A stretch of 64,000 nt of DNA from Bog-473 sp963809825. GTDB lineage: Bacteria; Actinomycetota; Acidimicrobiia; Acidimicrobiales; RAAP-2. The stretch spans positions 124,001 to 188,000 of the forward strand of contig CAWELJ010000010.1 in the NCBI GenBank assembly GCA_963809825.1, given 5' to 3'. The position numbers and the translations under genes were made by a program. Under the pieces are notes generated by a model. It ran no database searches. It was given only the letters and a program-made list of their open reading frames with translations, and was not told the origin of the DNA. Positions 17,537-26,331 of the stretch are shown here, piece by piece (positions within the stretch are counted from its first letter, which is position 1; each line of letters starts with the position of its first letter).

Positions 17537-19152
17537 GCCCCAAGTCGGGGGGCCGGGCCCAACGACGCCAGCGACGCAACCTCCTGATCAGCGTCCTGGT
17601 TGTCGTTGCCATCGCGGTGGGGTCCTTCGCCGCCGTGTTCGCGGCGAAGTGGTCCCCGCGCCTGGGGCTCGACCTCGCCGGCGGCGTCGCGGTCGTCTAC
17701 ACGGCCGAGGGCCAGCACATCAGCCAGGCCGACCTCAACGAGACGGTCAACATCTTGAACCTCCGGGTCGACGGGCTCGGCGTCTCGGGCGCGCAGGTGC
17801 AAGCCACGGGGAAGAACCAGATCTCGGTCTCCATTCCCGGCGTCACCAACGCCCAGCAGGTCCTCGACCAGATCGGGCAGACGGCACGCATGTACTTCCG
17901 TCCCGTCCTGTGCTTCGCCTATCCGCAAGCGGTCCCGAAGTCGCAGAAGAACAAGGTCCAGCCGAGGGGGATCGAGACCCTGCCGACGTGCACCGCGTCG
18001 TCCGCCCTGACGGCGGCCAACCTGAACGTCACGCCGAACAATTCCCCCCAGGGCTACTCGTCGAACAACGTGCCGCCCGACACCCAGTACGCCGTCTACC
18101 CGTCCACCAGTGTCCTGAAGCCCGACTATGCCAAGAGCACGGTCCTGCTGCCCGGGCTCGCCGGCGCCTGCGACGGCTCGTCCGCCATCCGCTGCGTGCT
18201 CGGTCCGTCCCAGATGACCGGGCACTCCATCGCCAGCGCCCAAGCGACCCAGAACCAGACCGGCGCCTGGGTCGTCAACTACACGCTCGCCGGTGCCGCC
18301 GGGTCCGCGCTCTGGGACAGGGTGGCCCAAGCGAACTTCCACCAGCTGCTCGGCATCGAGCTCGACGGCCAGGTGTACTCGGCGCCGATCATCCAGCCCA
18401 CCCAGGCCAGCTTCAGTTCCTTCAACGGCCAGGGCGAGATCTCGGGAAGCCTGACGCAGGCGGACGCCCAGAACCTGGCCCAGGCCATGAACTTCGGTGC
18501 GCTGCCCGTCACCCTGAAGGCCGCCACCTCCGAGACGGTCTCGGCCACCCTCGGCCACTCGGCGCTCGTGGCCGGGCTCGGTGCGGGCATCGCCGGGCTC
18601 ATCCTCGTGCTGCTCTACGTGCTGCTGTACTACCGGGCCCTGGGCCTCGTGGTGATCTCCGGGCTCGTGCTCACGGCCATGTTGCTGTGGGCGATCATCT
18701 CGGGCCTCGGACACACCTCGGTGGCGCCGAGCTTCGACCTGGCCGGCATCACCGGGCTCATCGTCTCAATCGGCATCACCGTGGACTCGTACATCGTCTA
18801 CTTCGAGCGGCTCAAGGACGAGGCCAGATCGGGTCGATCCATCCGGACATCGGTCGACCGCGGCTTCAAGAGCGCGTGGCGGACGGTGTGGGCGGCCGAC
18901 TTCGTGTCGCTGCTGGCGGCCATCGTCCTGTACCTCGTCGCCGTCGGGAACGTGAAGGGCTTCGCCTTCTTCCTCGGCCTCTCGACCATCATGGACATGG
19001 CGGTGACGTGGTTCTACACCAGGCCGCTCGTCATCCTCCTCGGCCAGAGCCCCCGCCTGCAGGGTGAGGGGGCGTTCAGCATCGCCACCGGGCTGGGGGC
19101 GGGACCGCAGACCCAGAGCCTGCCGGTCGGCGCCGGGGGAGGTGGCTCGTGA
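17533..19152 (+). CDS. secD: protein translocase subunit SecD
   Basis: SecD (539 residues) works with SecF to use the proton gradient to pull proteins out of the SecYEG channel. It shows the first membrane helix (about 17-38), the family motif LGLDLAGGVAVVY, the periplasmic P1 domain (with LRVDGLGVSGAQVQ), and five C-terminal membrane helices with the SIGITVDSYIVYFERLKDE segment. The P1 region contains a longer insert (about 130-200) with three cysteines (in LCFAYP, PTCTAS and GACDGS). Start and stop both overlap neighbours by four bases. Confidence 0.95.
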   Translation: MSPKSGGRAQRRQRRNLLISVLVVVAIAVGSFAAVFAAKWSPRLGLDLAGGVAVVYTAEGQHISQADLNETVNILNLRVDGLGVSGAQVQATGKNQISVSIPGVTNAQQVLDQIGQTARMYFRPVLCFAYPQAVPKSQKNKVQPRGIETLPTCTASSALTAANLNVTPNNSPQGYSSNNVPPDTQYAVYPSTSVLKPDYAKSTVLLPGLAGACDGSSAIRCVLGPSQMTGHSIASAQATQNQTGAWVVNYTLAGAAGSALWDRVAQANFHQLLGIELDGQVYSAPIIQPTQASFSSFNGQGEISGSLTQADAQNLAQAMNFGALPVTLKAATSETVSATLGHSALVAGLGAGIAGLILVLLYVLLYYRALGLVVISGLVLTAMLLWAIISGLGHTSVAPSFDLAGITGLIVSIGITVDSYIVYFERLKDEARSGRSIRTSVDRGFKSAWRTVWAADFVSLLAAIVLYLVAVGNVKGFAFFLGLSTIMDMAVTWFYTRPLVILLGQSPRLQGEGAFSIATGLGAGPQTQSLPVGAGGGGS

Positions 19153-20735
19153 GCGACGACGGACGCCGCGACGACCGGGACGGCAGCTCCCTCGACGACG
19201 TCAGCGAAGAGGACGTCGAGCGCCTCGAGGAGAGCGTCGACACCGAGGACCTCGACGAGGAGGAGCTCGTCAGCCTCGACGATGCCGCCCGCGCCCTGCT
19301 GGCCAAGCCCCGGCGCGGCCACGGACCCATCGCACGCCTCTACCGCGGCGAGACCCGCTTCGACTTCGTCGGCAAGCGGAAGATCTGGTTCAGCCTCTCG
19401 ACCGCCATCATCGTCTTGGGAATCGTCTCGATCGTCCTGCGGGGCGGGCTGAACCTGGGCATCGAGTTCAAGGGCGGGACGGAGTGGACCATCGCCGCAC
19501 CCGGCGTGACCCAGACCCAGGCCGTCGATGCGCTCAAGGGCACGGGGCTGATCAACCCGACGGTGCAGCTGCTGGGGTCGGGCAGCAAGCAGACGCTGAA
19601 CGTGCAGTCGGACATCAACAGGCTCACGCAGGCCCAGCAGCAGGCGGTGAGCAAGGACGTGCAGAAGGCGCTGCTGACGCTGACCCATTCCGCAGCCCCG
19701 GCGACGCCGCCCACGACGACGACGACGGCGGCGCCCACGACCACCACGACGGCCAAGGCGGGCGCGGCAGCCGGGTCCACCACGACGTCGGCGCCCACCA
19801 CCACGACGACGCTCGCCGGCGCCGTCCCCAGGACGGTCACCGACAAGATCAGCATCACCACCGTCGGACCCACCTGGGGTTCCTCCATCACCAACAAGGC
19901 GATCGAGGCCCTGATCATCTTCTTCATCGTGGTGGGCATCTACATCAGCATCCGCTTCGAGCCGAAGATGGCCCTCGCCGCCTTCATCGCCATGGTCCAC
20001 GACGTCCTCGTGACCGTCGGCATCTACTCGATCTTCAATTTCCAGGTCACGCCCGACACGGTCGTCGCCATCCTGACGATCCTGGGGTACTCGCTCTACG
20101 ACACGGTGGTGGTGTTCGACCGGGTGCGCGACAACACCAAGGGCATCGGCAGCAGCGGGCGCCTGACCTACCCGCAGCTCATCAACCTGTCCATGAACCA
20201 GACGCTGGCCCGGTCGATCAACACGTCGATGGTCGCCATCATCCCGGTGCTGGCGATCCTGCTGATCGGCGCCCAGTTCCTGGGGGCGACCACGCTGCAG
20301 TCCTACGGCCTGGCCCTCTTCGTCGGCCTGCTCTCGGGCGCGTACTCGTCCATCTTCATCGCCGCCCCCGTGCTGTCCCTGTTGAAGGAGCGCGAGGAGC
20401 GCTGGGTCGCCATCGCCAAGCGCCTGGCGCAACGGGGCGAGTCCGAGGGGTCGTACTCGGCCCTCGACGCCGCCACCATGAGCACCCAGATGAGCATGGC
20501 CGCGTCCGGCCAGGTGAGCCGGAGCGCTGCCGCGCAGAAGTCCGGCAGCACCAAGCGCAGCGGGCCGATCCGGCCGGGCTCGGGCAGCGGCACGGGCGCC
20601 GGCAGCGGGTCTAGCGGGAGCGGCACGGGGACGGCGGTGATGGACCGGCCGGCCGGCGCGTCGTCGGGCGGGACGAGTCAGGGCCAGGCGGCGCCGCGGC
20701 CGCGCCAGACCAGGCGCAAGAAGCGACGCCGCTGA
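19149..20735 (+). CDS. secF: protein translocase subunit SecF with Thr-rich insert
   Basis: SecF (528 residues) is the partner of SecD. The family core is present: LGIEFKGGTEW in the first periplasmic segment, then membrane helices with ILTILGYSLYDTVVVFDRVRDN and SINTSMVAIIPVL. Unusual parts are an acidic N-terminal tail of about 60 residues, a low-complexity threonine/alanine/proline linker (about 178-222) in the periplasmic domain, and a long Ser/Gly/basic C-terminal tail ending RRKKRRR. These make it far longer than typical SecF proteins of 300-400 residues. The C-terminal basic tail is probably cytoplasmic and could touch the ribosome or lipid. Confidence 0.93.
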   Translation: MSDDGRRDDRDGSSLDDVSEEDVERLEESVDTEDLDEEELVSLDDAARALLAKPRRGHGPIARLYRGETRFDFVGKRKIWFSLSTAIIVLGIVSIVLRGGLNLGIEFKGGTEWTIAAPGVTQTQAVDALKGTGLINPTVQLLGSGSKQTLNVQSDINRLTQAQQQAVSKDVQKALLTLTHSAAPATPPTTTTTAAPTTTTTAKAGAAAGSTTTSAPTTTTTLAGAVPRTVTDKISITTVGPTWGSSITNKAIEALIIFFIVVGIYISIRFEPKMALAAFIAMVHDVLVTVGIYSIFNFQVTPDTVVAILTILGYSLYDTVVVFDRVRDNTKGIGSSGRLTYPQLINLSMNQTLARSINTSMVAIIPVLAILLIGAQFLGATTLQSYGLALFVGLLSGAYSSIFIAAPVLSLLKEREERWVAIAKRLAQRGESEGSYSALDAATMSTQMSMAASGQVSRSAAAQKSGSTKRSGPIRPGSGSGTGAGSGSSGSGTGTAVMDRPAGASSGGTSQGQAAPRPRQTRRKKRRR

Positions 20736-20792
20736 GCGCAGCGGGGCGCCGGGTGACGGTTGTGTGACGTTCCCGGTGTTTCCCCAGGCGGG

Positions 20793-20798
20793 TAGCCT
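20793..20798 (+). promoter_or_regulatory. -10 element of rel
   Basis: TAGCCT lies six bases before the rel ATG. The start of transcription should coincide with the start codon, giving a leaderless mRNA. It is separate from the secDF operon, which ends 57 bases upstream. Confidence 0.6.
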
Positions 20799-20804
20799 GA
20801 GTGG

Positions 20805-23054
20805 ATGGTGGCCCTGACTCGGGTGACTCCCACGGAAGCTGCGGCGCTCGAGGTCGAGCAGGCCCAGGAGCAGGTGCTCCGCGACCTGTTGGCGCCGCTG
20901 CTGGCCGAGTTCGCCAACCACCGCCCCGAGGACGACACGGCGCTCATCGTCGAGGCGGGCAGGACCGCCCTGAGGGCCCACGAGGGCCAATTCCGGCGCT
21001 CGGGCGAGCCCTACATCACGCACCCGGTGGCGGTGGCGACCATCGTGGCCGAGCTCGGCCTCGACGAGCAGACCGTGGCGGCGGCGCTCCTGCACGACGC
21101 CGTGGAGGACACCGGGCTGACGCTCGACGCGATTCGGGACCGCTTCGGCGCCGGCGTGGCCAAGGTGGTCGACGGGGTGACCAAGCTCGACCGCCTCCAG
21201 TTCGACTCCAAGGAGGCCCAACAGGCGGCGACGATCCGCAAGATGCTCGTCGCCATGGCCGACGACTGGCGCGTCCTGCTGATCAAGCTGGCCGACCGGC
21301 TGCACAACATGCGCACGCTCGCGGTCATGCCCGAGTGGAAGCAGCGCCGCACGGCCCAGGAGACCTTCGACGTCTACGCGCCCCTGGCGCACCGCCTCGG
21401 CGTCCAACAGGTGCGCTGGCAGCTCGAGGACCTCGCCTTCGCGACGCTGCACCCGAAGCGCTACGCAGAGATAGAGCAGATGGTGGCGGCCCGGGCGCCC
21501 CAACGCGAGGAGTACCTCGAGCGCGTCCTCGTCCACGTGCGCCAGCGGCTCGACGACATGGGCGTCGCCGCCGACGTGACCGGCCGGCCCAAGCATCTGT
21601 GGTCGATCTACGAGAAAATGGTGGTGCGGGGCAAGGAGTTCGACGACATCAACGACCTGGTCGCCATCCGGGTCGTCGTGGACTCGGAGAAGGACTGCTG
21701 GGCGGCGCTGGGCGCCATCCACGCCATCTGGGCCCCCGTGCACGGGCGCTTCAAGGACTACATCAACACGCCCAAGTTCAACATGTACCAGTCGCTGCAC
21801 ACGACGGTGATCGGGCTCGACGGCAAGCCGGTGGAGGTGCAGATCCGCACGTTCGAGATGCACCACCGGGCCGAGTACGGCATCGCGGCGCACTGGGGGT
21901 ACAAGTCCAAGGAGGACCACTCCTCCGAGATGGCGTGGCTGCAGCGCATCGCCGACGTGGACCGCCAGACGGACGACCCCATCGAGTTCCTCGAGGCCCT
22001 CAAGCTCGACCTCGAGCAGGACGAGGTCTACGTCTTCACGCCCAAGGGCAAGGTCATCGCGCTCCCGGCCCGCTCCACCCCCGTCGACTTCGCCTACGCC
22101 ATCCACACCGAGGTCGGGCACCGCTGCATCGGCGCCCGGGTCAACGGCCGACTCGTGCCGCTCGAGACGCAGCTCTCGAGCGCCGACACCGTGGAGATCA
22201 TCACGTCCAAGTCCGCCACGCCGGCGCCGTCACGCGACTGGCTCCAGATCGTCGCCTCGACCCGGGCACGCAACAAGATCCGGCAGTGGTTCTCGCGGGA
22301 GCGCCGGGAGGACGCCATTGAGAACGGGCGGGAGGAGCTGGCGCGTGCCCTGCGGCGCGAGGGCCTGCCCCTGCACAAGATCCTCGGCTCGAGCGCGCTC
22401 GGTGAGGTGGCCGACCAGATGAACCTGGCCGACATGGACGCCTTGTACGTGTCCATCGGCGAGGGCCAGGTCTCGGCGCAGTCCATCGTCCAGCGACTCA
22501 CCAAGGTGCTGCGGGGCGGCGGCGGCGCCGACGAGCAACTGCCGACGATCGCGCTGCCGGGGACCGGCCGGCCCCGGCAGGGCCGCCGCACCGGCACCGG
22601 TGTCTACGTCGAGGGGCTCGACGACGTCATGATCCACCTCGCCCGTTGCTGCACGCCGGTGCCGGGCGACCAGATCGTGGGCTTCGTGACCCAGGGCCGT
22701 GGCGTCTCGGTGCACCGGGCCGACTGCGCCAACGCCGCCGCGCTGGCCGACCGCTCCCGGGAGCGCCTCATGGAGGTCGAGTGGGACCGGGGCAACGACG
22801 GGGTGTTCGTGGCCACGATCGAGGTCCAGGCCTTCGACCGGTCGCGCCTGCTGGCCGACGTGTCGCGGGTCGTCTCCGAACACCACCTCAACATCGTCGC
22901 CGCCCGGACGGCCACCACGCCGGACCGGGTGAGCCGGATGGCGTTCGACGTCGAGCTCGCCGATCCCACCCACCTGCACTCACTGATCAACGCGCTGAAG
23001 CACCTCGACGGGGTCTTCGACGCCTATCGTCAGCTTCCTGGCAAGAAAGCCTGA
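20805..23054 (+). CDS. rel: bifunctional (p)ppGpp synthetase/hydrolase
   Basis: This 749-residue long Rel protein makes and breaks the alarmone (p)ppGpp. Domains: HD hydrolase (about 45-200, with HPVAVATI and LLHDAVEDT), synthetase (about 240-390, with RFKDYINTPKFNMYQSLHTTV), TGS (about 410-470, VYVFTPKGKVIALP), the zinc-finger-like region with ARCCTPVPGDQIVGFVT, and C-terminal ACT domain. Intact HD residues indicate an active hydrolase, so this is a Rel rather than a RelA type. Its position between secDF and hisS-aspS is the usual one in related genomes. Confidence 0.96.
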   Translation: MVALTRVTPTEAAALEVEQAQEQVLRDLLAPLLAEFANHRPEDDTALIVEAGRTALRAHEGQFRRSGEPYITHPVAVATIVAELGLDEQTVAAALLHDAVEDTGLTLDAIRDRFGAGVAKVVDGVTKLDRLQFDSKEAQQAATIRKMLVAMADDWRVLLIKLADRLHNMRTLAVMPEWKQRRTAQETFDVYAPLAHRLGVQQVRWQLEDLAFATLHPKRYAEIEQMVAARAPQREEYLERVLVHVRQRLDDMGVAADVTGRPKHLWSIYEKMVVRGKEFDDINDLVAIRVVVDSEKDCWAALGAIHAIWAPVHGRFKDYINTPKFNMYQSLHTTVIGLDGKPVEVQIRTFEMHHRAEYGIAAHWGYKSKEDHSSEMAWLQRIADVDRQTDDPIEFLEALKLDLEQDEVYVFTPKGKVIALPARSTPVDFAYAIHTEVGHRCIGARVNGRLVPLETQLSSADTVEIITSKSATPAPSRDWLQIVASTRARNKIRQWFSRERREDAIENGREELARALRREGLPLHKILGSSALGEVADQMNLADMDALYVSIGEGQVSAQSIVQRLTKVLRGGGGADEQLPTIALPGTGRPRQGRRTGTGVYVEGLDDVMIHLARCCTPVPGDQIVGFVTQGRGVSVHRADCANAAALADRSRERLMEVEWDRGNDGVFVATIEVQAFDRSRLLADVSRVVSEHHLNIVAARTATTPDRVSRMAFDVELADPTHLHSLINALKHLDGVFDAYRQLPGKKA

Positions 23055-23070
23055 TCATGGGGAGCACGGA

Positions 23071-24477
23071 GTGACCGAAGAGGTGGCCGCGCGCCCCGAC
23101 ACGGCCGCGCGCACGCCCAAGGGCATGCACGACGTGGTGTGGCCGGAGTCCGCCCGCTGGGAGGAGACCGTGTCCCGGTTCTCCACACTGGTCGGGCGGG
23201 CCGGCTACGGCCTGACCCTCACGCCGATCATCGAGCACGCGGGTGTCTTCCTGCGCGGCATCGGCGAGGCGAGCGAGGTCGTCGGCAAGGAGATGTACAT
23301 CTTCGAGGATCGCGACGGCCAGATGATGGCGTTGCGGCCCGAGGGGACGGCGCCCATTGCGCGCGCCTTCGTGCAGCACCACCCCGTCCCGCCCTGGAAG
23401 GCCTGGTACGTGGCGCCGTCGTTCCGCCACGAGAACCCCCAGCAGGGCCGGTACCGGCAGCACTACCAGCTCGGTGTCGAGGCGCTCGGTCCCTCCGACG
23501 CCGACCTCGACGTCGAGGTCGTCGCCCTGGCCCACGGCTTCTTCGCCGGACTCGGGCTGCGGGAGGTCACCCTCAAGCTGCACTCCATGGGCGACGGCGT
23601 CTGCAAGCCCGGCTACGTGGCACTGCTCGGCGCCTTCCTGGCGGAGCGGGTCGAGCAGCTGTGCGCGCCGCACCGGGTCCGCCACCTCGAGAACCCGCTG
23701 CGGGTGCTCGACTGCAAGACAGCCGAGTGCCGGGCGGCCACGGCCGGCGCCCCCCACTTCCTCGACCACCTCTGCGACCCCTGTGCCGAGCACTTCGCCC
23801 GGGTCCGCTCGGGCCTCGAGGCGTTGGGCATCGAGTACACGATCGACCACCGCCTGGTGCGCGGCTTCGACTACTACACGCGCACGACGTTCGAGTTCGC
23901 CGCCGACGCCCTCGATGCGGCACAGAACGGCGTCGGCGGCGGCGGCCGCTATGACGGCCTGGTGGAGCTGCTCGGCGGTGAGCCGACACCGGGCATCGGG
24001 TTCGGCATCGGTGTCGAACGCGTCCTCCTGGCCTGCGACGCGGAAGAAGTGTTCTCCACCAGCGCCGTGGTCGCGGCCCGGCCGCTGCACGCCTACGTCA
24101 TCGACACTGCGGGTGGGGGGACGGCGACGACCCTCACGGCCGAGCTGCGCCGGGCCGGCCTGCGGGCTGACCGGGCCTTCGACGGCCGGTCCATGAAGTC
24201 ACAGATCAAGTCGGCCGACCGCTCGGGTGCGCTGGTGGCGCTCGTGGTCGGCCCGCAGGAGGTGGCGGAGGGGACCGTCGGGCTGCGGCCGCTGCGCAGC
24301 GACGACGAGCAGCGCACCGTGCCCCGGGCTGCCATTGTGGACGAGCTCAAGAGCTTCGTCGCCAACGCGGCGTTCGCCGAGGACTCCGAGACGGGTTCGG
24401 TCGCCGATGTCGACCGGCACCTGCATCCCCACCTGCGCCAGACCGACGAGAACGAGTCAGGGACCGACACGCCATGA
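23071..24477 (+). CDS. hisS: histidine--tRNA ligase
   Basis: This 468-residue class II synthetase charges tRNA-His. Motif 1 region (PKGMHDVVWPE), motif 2 (FRHENPQQGRYRQHYQLGVE) and the histidine-specific segments LVRGFDYYTRTTFEF and GGGRYDGLVELLGG are present, followed by the HisRS anticodon-binding domain (from about 330). The C-terminal 45 residues are extra and acidic. The GTG start has GGAG nearby, 16 bases after rel, so it may be read from the rel transcript. The stop overlaps the aspS start by four bases. Confidence 0.96.
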   Translation: MTEEVAARPDTAARTPKGMHDVVWPESARWEETVSRFSTLVGRAGYGLTLTPIIEHAGVFLRGIGEASEVVGKEMYIFEDRDGQMMALRPEGTAPIARAFVQHHPVPPWKAWYVAPSFRHENPQQGRYRQHYQLGVEALGPSDADLDVEVVALAHGFFAGLGLREVTLKLHSMGDGVCKPGYVALLGAFLAERVEQLCAPHRVRHLENPLRVLDCKTAECRAATAGAPHFLDHLCDPCAEHFARVRSGLEALGIEYTIDHRLVRGFDYYTRTTFEFAADALDAAQNGVGGGGRYDGLVELLGGEPTPGIGFGIGVERVLLACDAEEVFSTSAVVAARPLHAYVIDTAGGGTATTLTAELRRAGLRADRAFDGRSMKSQIKSADRSGALVALVVGPQEVAEGTVGLRPLRSDDEQRTVPRAAIVDELKSFVANAAFAEDSETGSVADVDRHLHPHLRQTDENESGTDTP

Positions 24478-26312
24478 CGACCAGCGACGAGGACCACGCC
24501 GGGGACGAGAGCGGCGCCAACCGTCCGACGGCCATGCGGACGCACCTGTGCGGGGTGCTGCGCAAGGCCGACGTGGGCACGAAGGTGCGGCTCTGTGGCT
24601 GGGTCGCCCGGCGCCGCGAGCACGGGGAGCACCTGGCCTTCGTGGACCTGCGCGACCACACGGGCATCGTGCAGTGCGTGATCGACCACGCCACCGACGT
24701 GCGTCACGAGTGGGTCGTCTCGATCACGGGCACCGTGCGCGAGCGACCGGAGGGCACGGTCAACCCCGGCATCGGAACCGGGGAGATCGAGCTGGGCGAC
24801 TGCACGGTCGAGGTCCTGAACGAGGCCGAGCCGCCGCCGTTCTCCGTCGACGACCGGATGGAGTCCGACGAGCCGGTGCGCCTGCGCTACCGCTACGTCG
24901 ACCTGCGCCGGCCGCGCCTGCAGCGCAACCTCCGGCTGCGCGCCCGGGTGAACGCCGCCATCCGCGCCGCCATGGACACGCAGGGCTTCGTCGAGATCGA
25001 GACGCCGCTGCTGTGGGCGCCCACCCCCGAGGGATCGAGGGAATTCTCCGTGCCGTCGCGCCTGCATCACGGCTCGTTCTACGCGCTGCCCCAGAGCCCG
25101 CAGCTCGCCAAGCAGCTGCTGATGGTGGGTGGGTTCGACCGTTACTTCCAGATCGCCCGCTGCCTGCGCGACGAGGACCTGCGCGCCGACCGACAGTTCG
25201 AGTTCATGCAGCTCGACATGGAATGCTCGTTCGCCAGCCAGGACGACGTCATGGGCTACGTGTCCGAGGCCGTGCTCCGTGCCGCCGAGGCTGCCACCGG
25301 CGAGCGCCCCCCACCGATCGAGCGCATGACGTGGGCCGACGCCCGCGATCGCTACGGCACCGACAAGCCGGACCTGCGCTTCGGCATGGAGCTGGTCGAC
25401 CTGACGCCGGTGTTCGAGCACACCGGCGTCAAGGCCTTCTCGTCGCCGTCCGTCAAGGCCCTCGTCGTCCGCGACGGCGCGACCTACCCACGCTCCCGCC
25501 TCGACGAGCTCACCGAACAGGCCAAGGCGGCGGGTGCAGCCGGCCTGGCGTGGTTCCGGGTGGTCGAGAACGGCCCGTCGCTCGACGGACCCCTGGCGCG
25601 CCACCTGTCCGAGCAGGAAGGGGTGCGCGTCCTGCAGGAGACGAAGGCGGTGCCCGGTGACCTCATCCTCGCCGTCTCGGACGAGTACGCCACCGCCTGC
25701 GCGGTGCTGGGCACGCTGCGCACGGCCATCGGGGCGCCTCCGGTGGGCCAGGGCCCGCACCGCTACGTCTGGGTCGTCGACTTCCCGATGTTCGAGGGCA
25801 TCGGCGCCGACGGCAATCCGCAGGCCGCCCACCACCCGTTCACCATGCCGTATGCCGAGGACCTGCCGCTACTGGAGTCCGACCCGCTCGCCGTGCGCTC
25901 CCAGGCCTACGACCTGGTGCTCAACGGGTGGGAGCTGGGGTCGGGGAGCGTGCGTATCCACCGCCGGGAGACCCAGGAGCGGGTGTTCGCCGCGCTCGGC
26001 ATCGCGCCCGCCGAGGCCGAGGCCCGCTTCGGGTTCCTGCTGGGCGCCTTCCGCTACGGGGCGCCGCCGCACGCCGGCTTCGCCTTCGGCGTGGACCGTC
26101 TGGCGGCGATCCTGGCGGGCGAGGAGAACATCCGCGAGGTCATCGCGTACCCCAAGACCCAGTCGGGCACCGACCTCCTCACCGGTGCCCCGACGCCGCT
26201 GCCGCCCGCCGCCCTGGCCGAGCTCGGGATCCGCGTCGTCGTGCCGCCGCCCACGCCGGGCGCGGGCGCGGGCAGCCAGCCCGGCGAGGCCGCCAACCCG
26301 TCCCCGAGCTAG
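24474..26312 (+). CDS. aspS: aspartate--tRNA(Asp/Asn) ligase
   Basis: This 612-residue bacterial-type AspRS has an N-terminal OB-fold anticodon-binding domain (CGWVARRREHGEHLAFVDLRD), the class II core with PQSPQLAKQLLMVGGFDRYFQIARCLRDED, a GAD insert, and motif 3 region FGVDRLAAILAGE. The histidine in the RRREHG segment is, as I recall, the residue usually found in non-discriminating enzymes that also charge tRNA-Asn. If so, a GatCAB amidotransferase is expected elsewhere in the genome. A short proline-rich tail ends the protein. It is coupled to hisS by a four-base overlap. Confidence 0.95.
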   Translation: MTTSDEDHAGDESGANRPTAMRTHLCGVLRKADVGTKVRLCGWVARRREHGEHLAFVDLRDHTGIVQCVIDHATDVRHEWVVSITGTVRERPEGTVNPGIGTGEIELGDCTVEVLNEAEPPPFSVDDRMESDEPVRLRYRYVDLRRPRLQRNLRLRARVNAAIRAAMDTQGFVEIETPLLWAPTPEGSREFSVPSRLHHGSFYALPQSPQLAKQLLMVGGFDRYFQIARCLRDEDLRADRQFEFMQLDMECSFASQDDVMGYVSEAVLRAAEAATGERPPPIERMTWADARDRYGTDKPDLRFGMELVDLTPVFEHTGVKAFSSPSVKALVVRDGATYPRSRLDELTEQAKAAGAAGLAWFRVVENGPSLDGPLARHLSEQEGVRVLQETKAVPGDLILAVSDEYATACAVLGTLRTAIGAPPVGQGPHRYVWVVDFPMFEGIGADGNPQAAHHPFTMPYAEDLPLLESDPLAVRSQAYDLVLNGWELGSGSVRIHRRETQERVFAALGIAPAEAEARFGFLLGAFRYGAPPHAGFAFGVDRLAAILAGEENIREVIAYPKTQSGTDLLTGAPTPLPPAALAELGIRVVVPPPTPGAGAGSQPGEAANPSPS

Positions 26313-26331
26313 TGCGAGGAGCGGCCGGCCC

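Noticed and set aside
19014..22121. A minus-strand open frame of over 1,000 codons opposite secD-secF-rel
   Set aside because: The plus strand holds three well-conserved genes; the antisense product is low-complexity and is explained by high GC at third positions.
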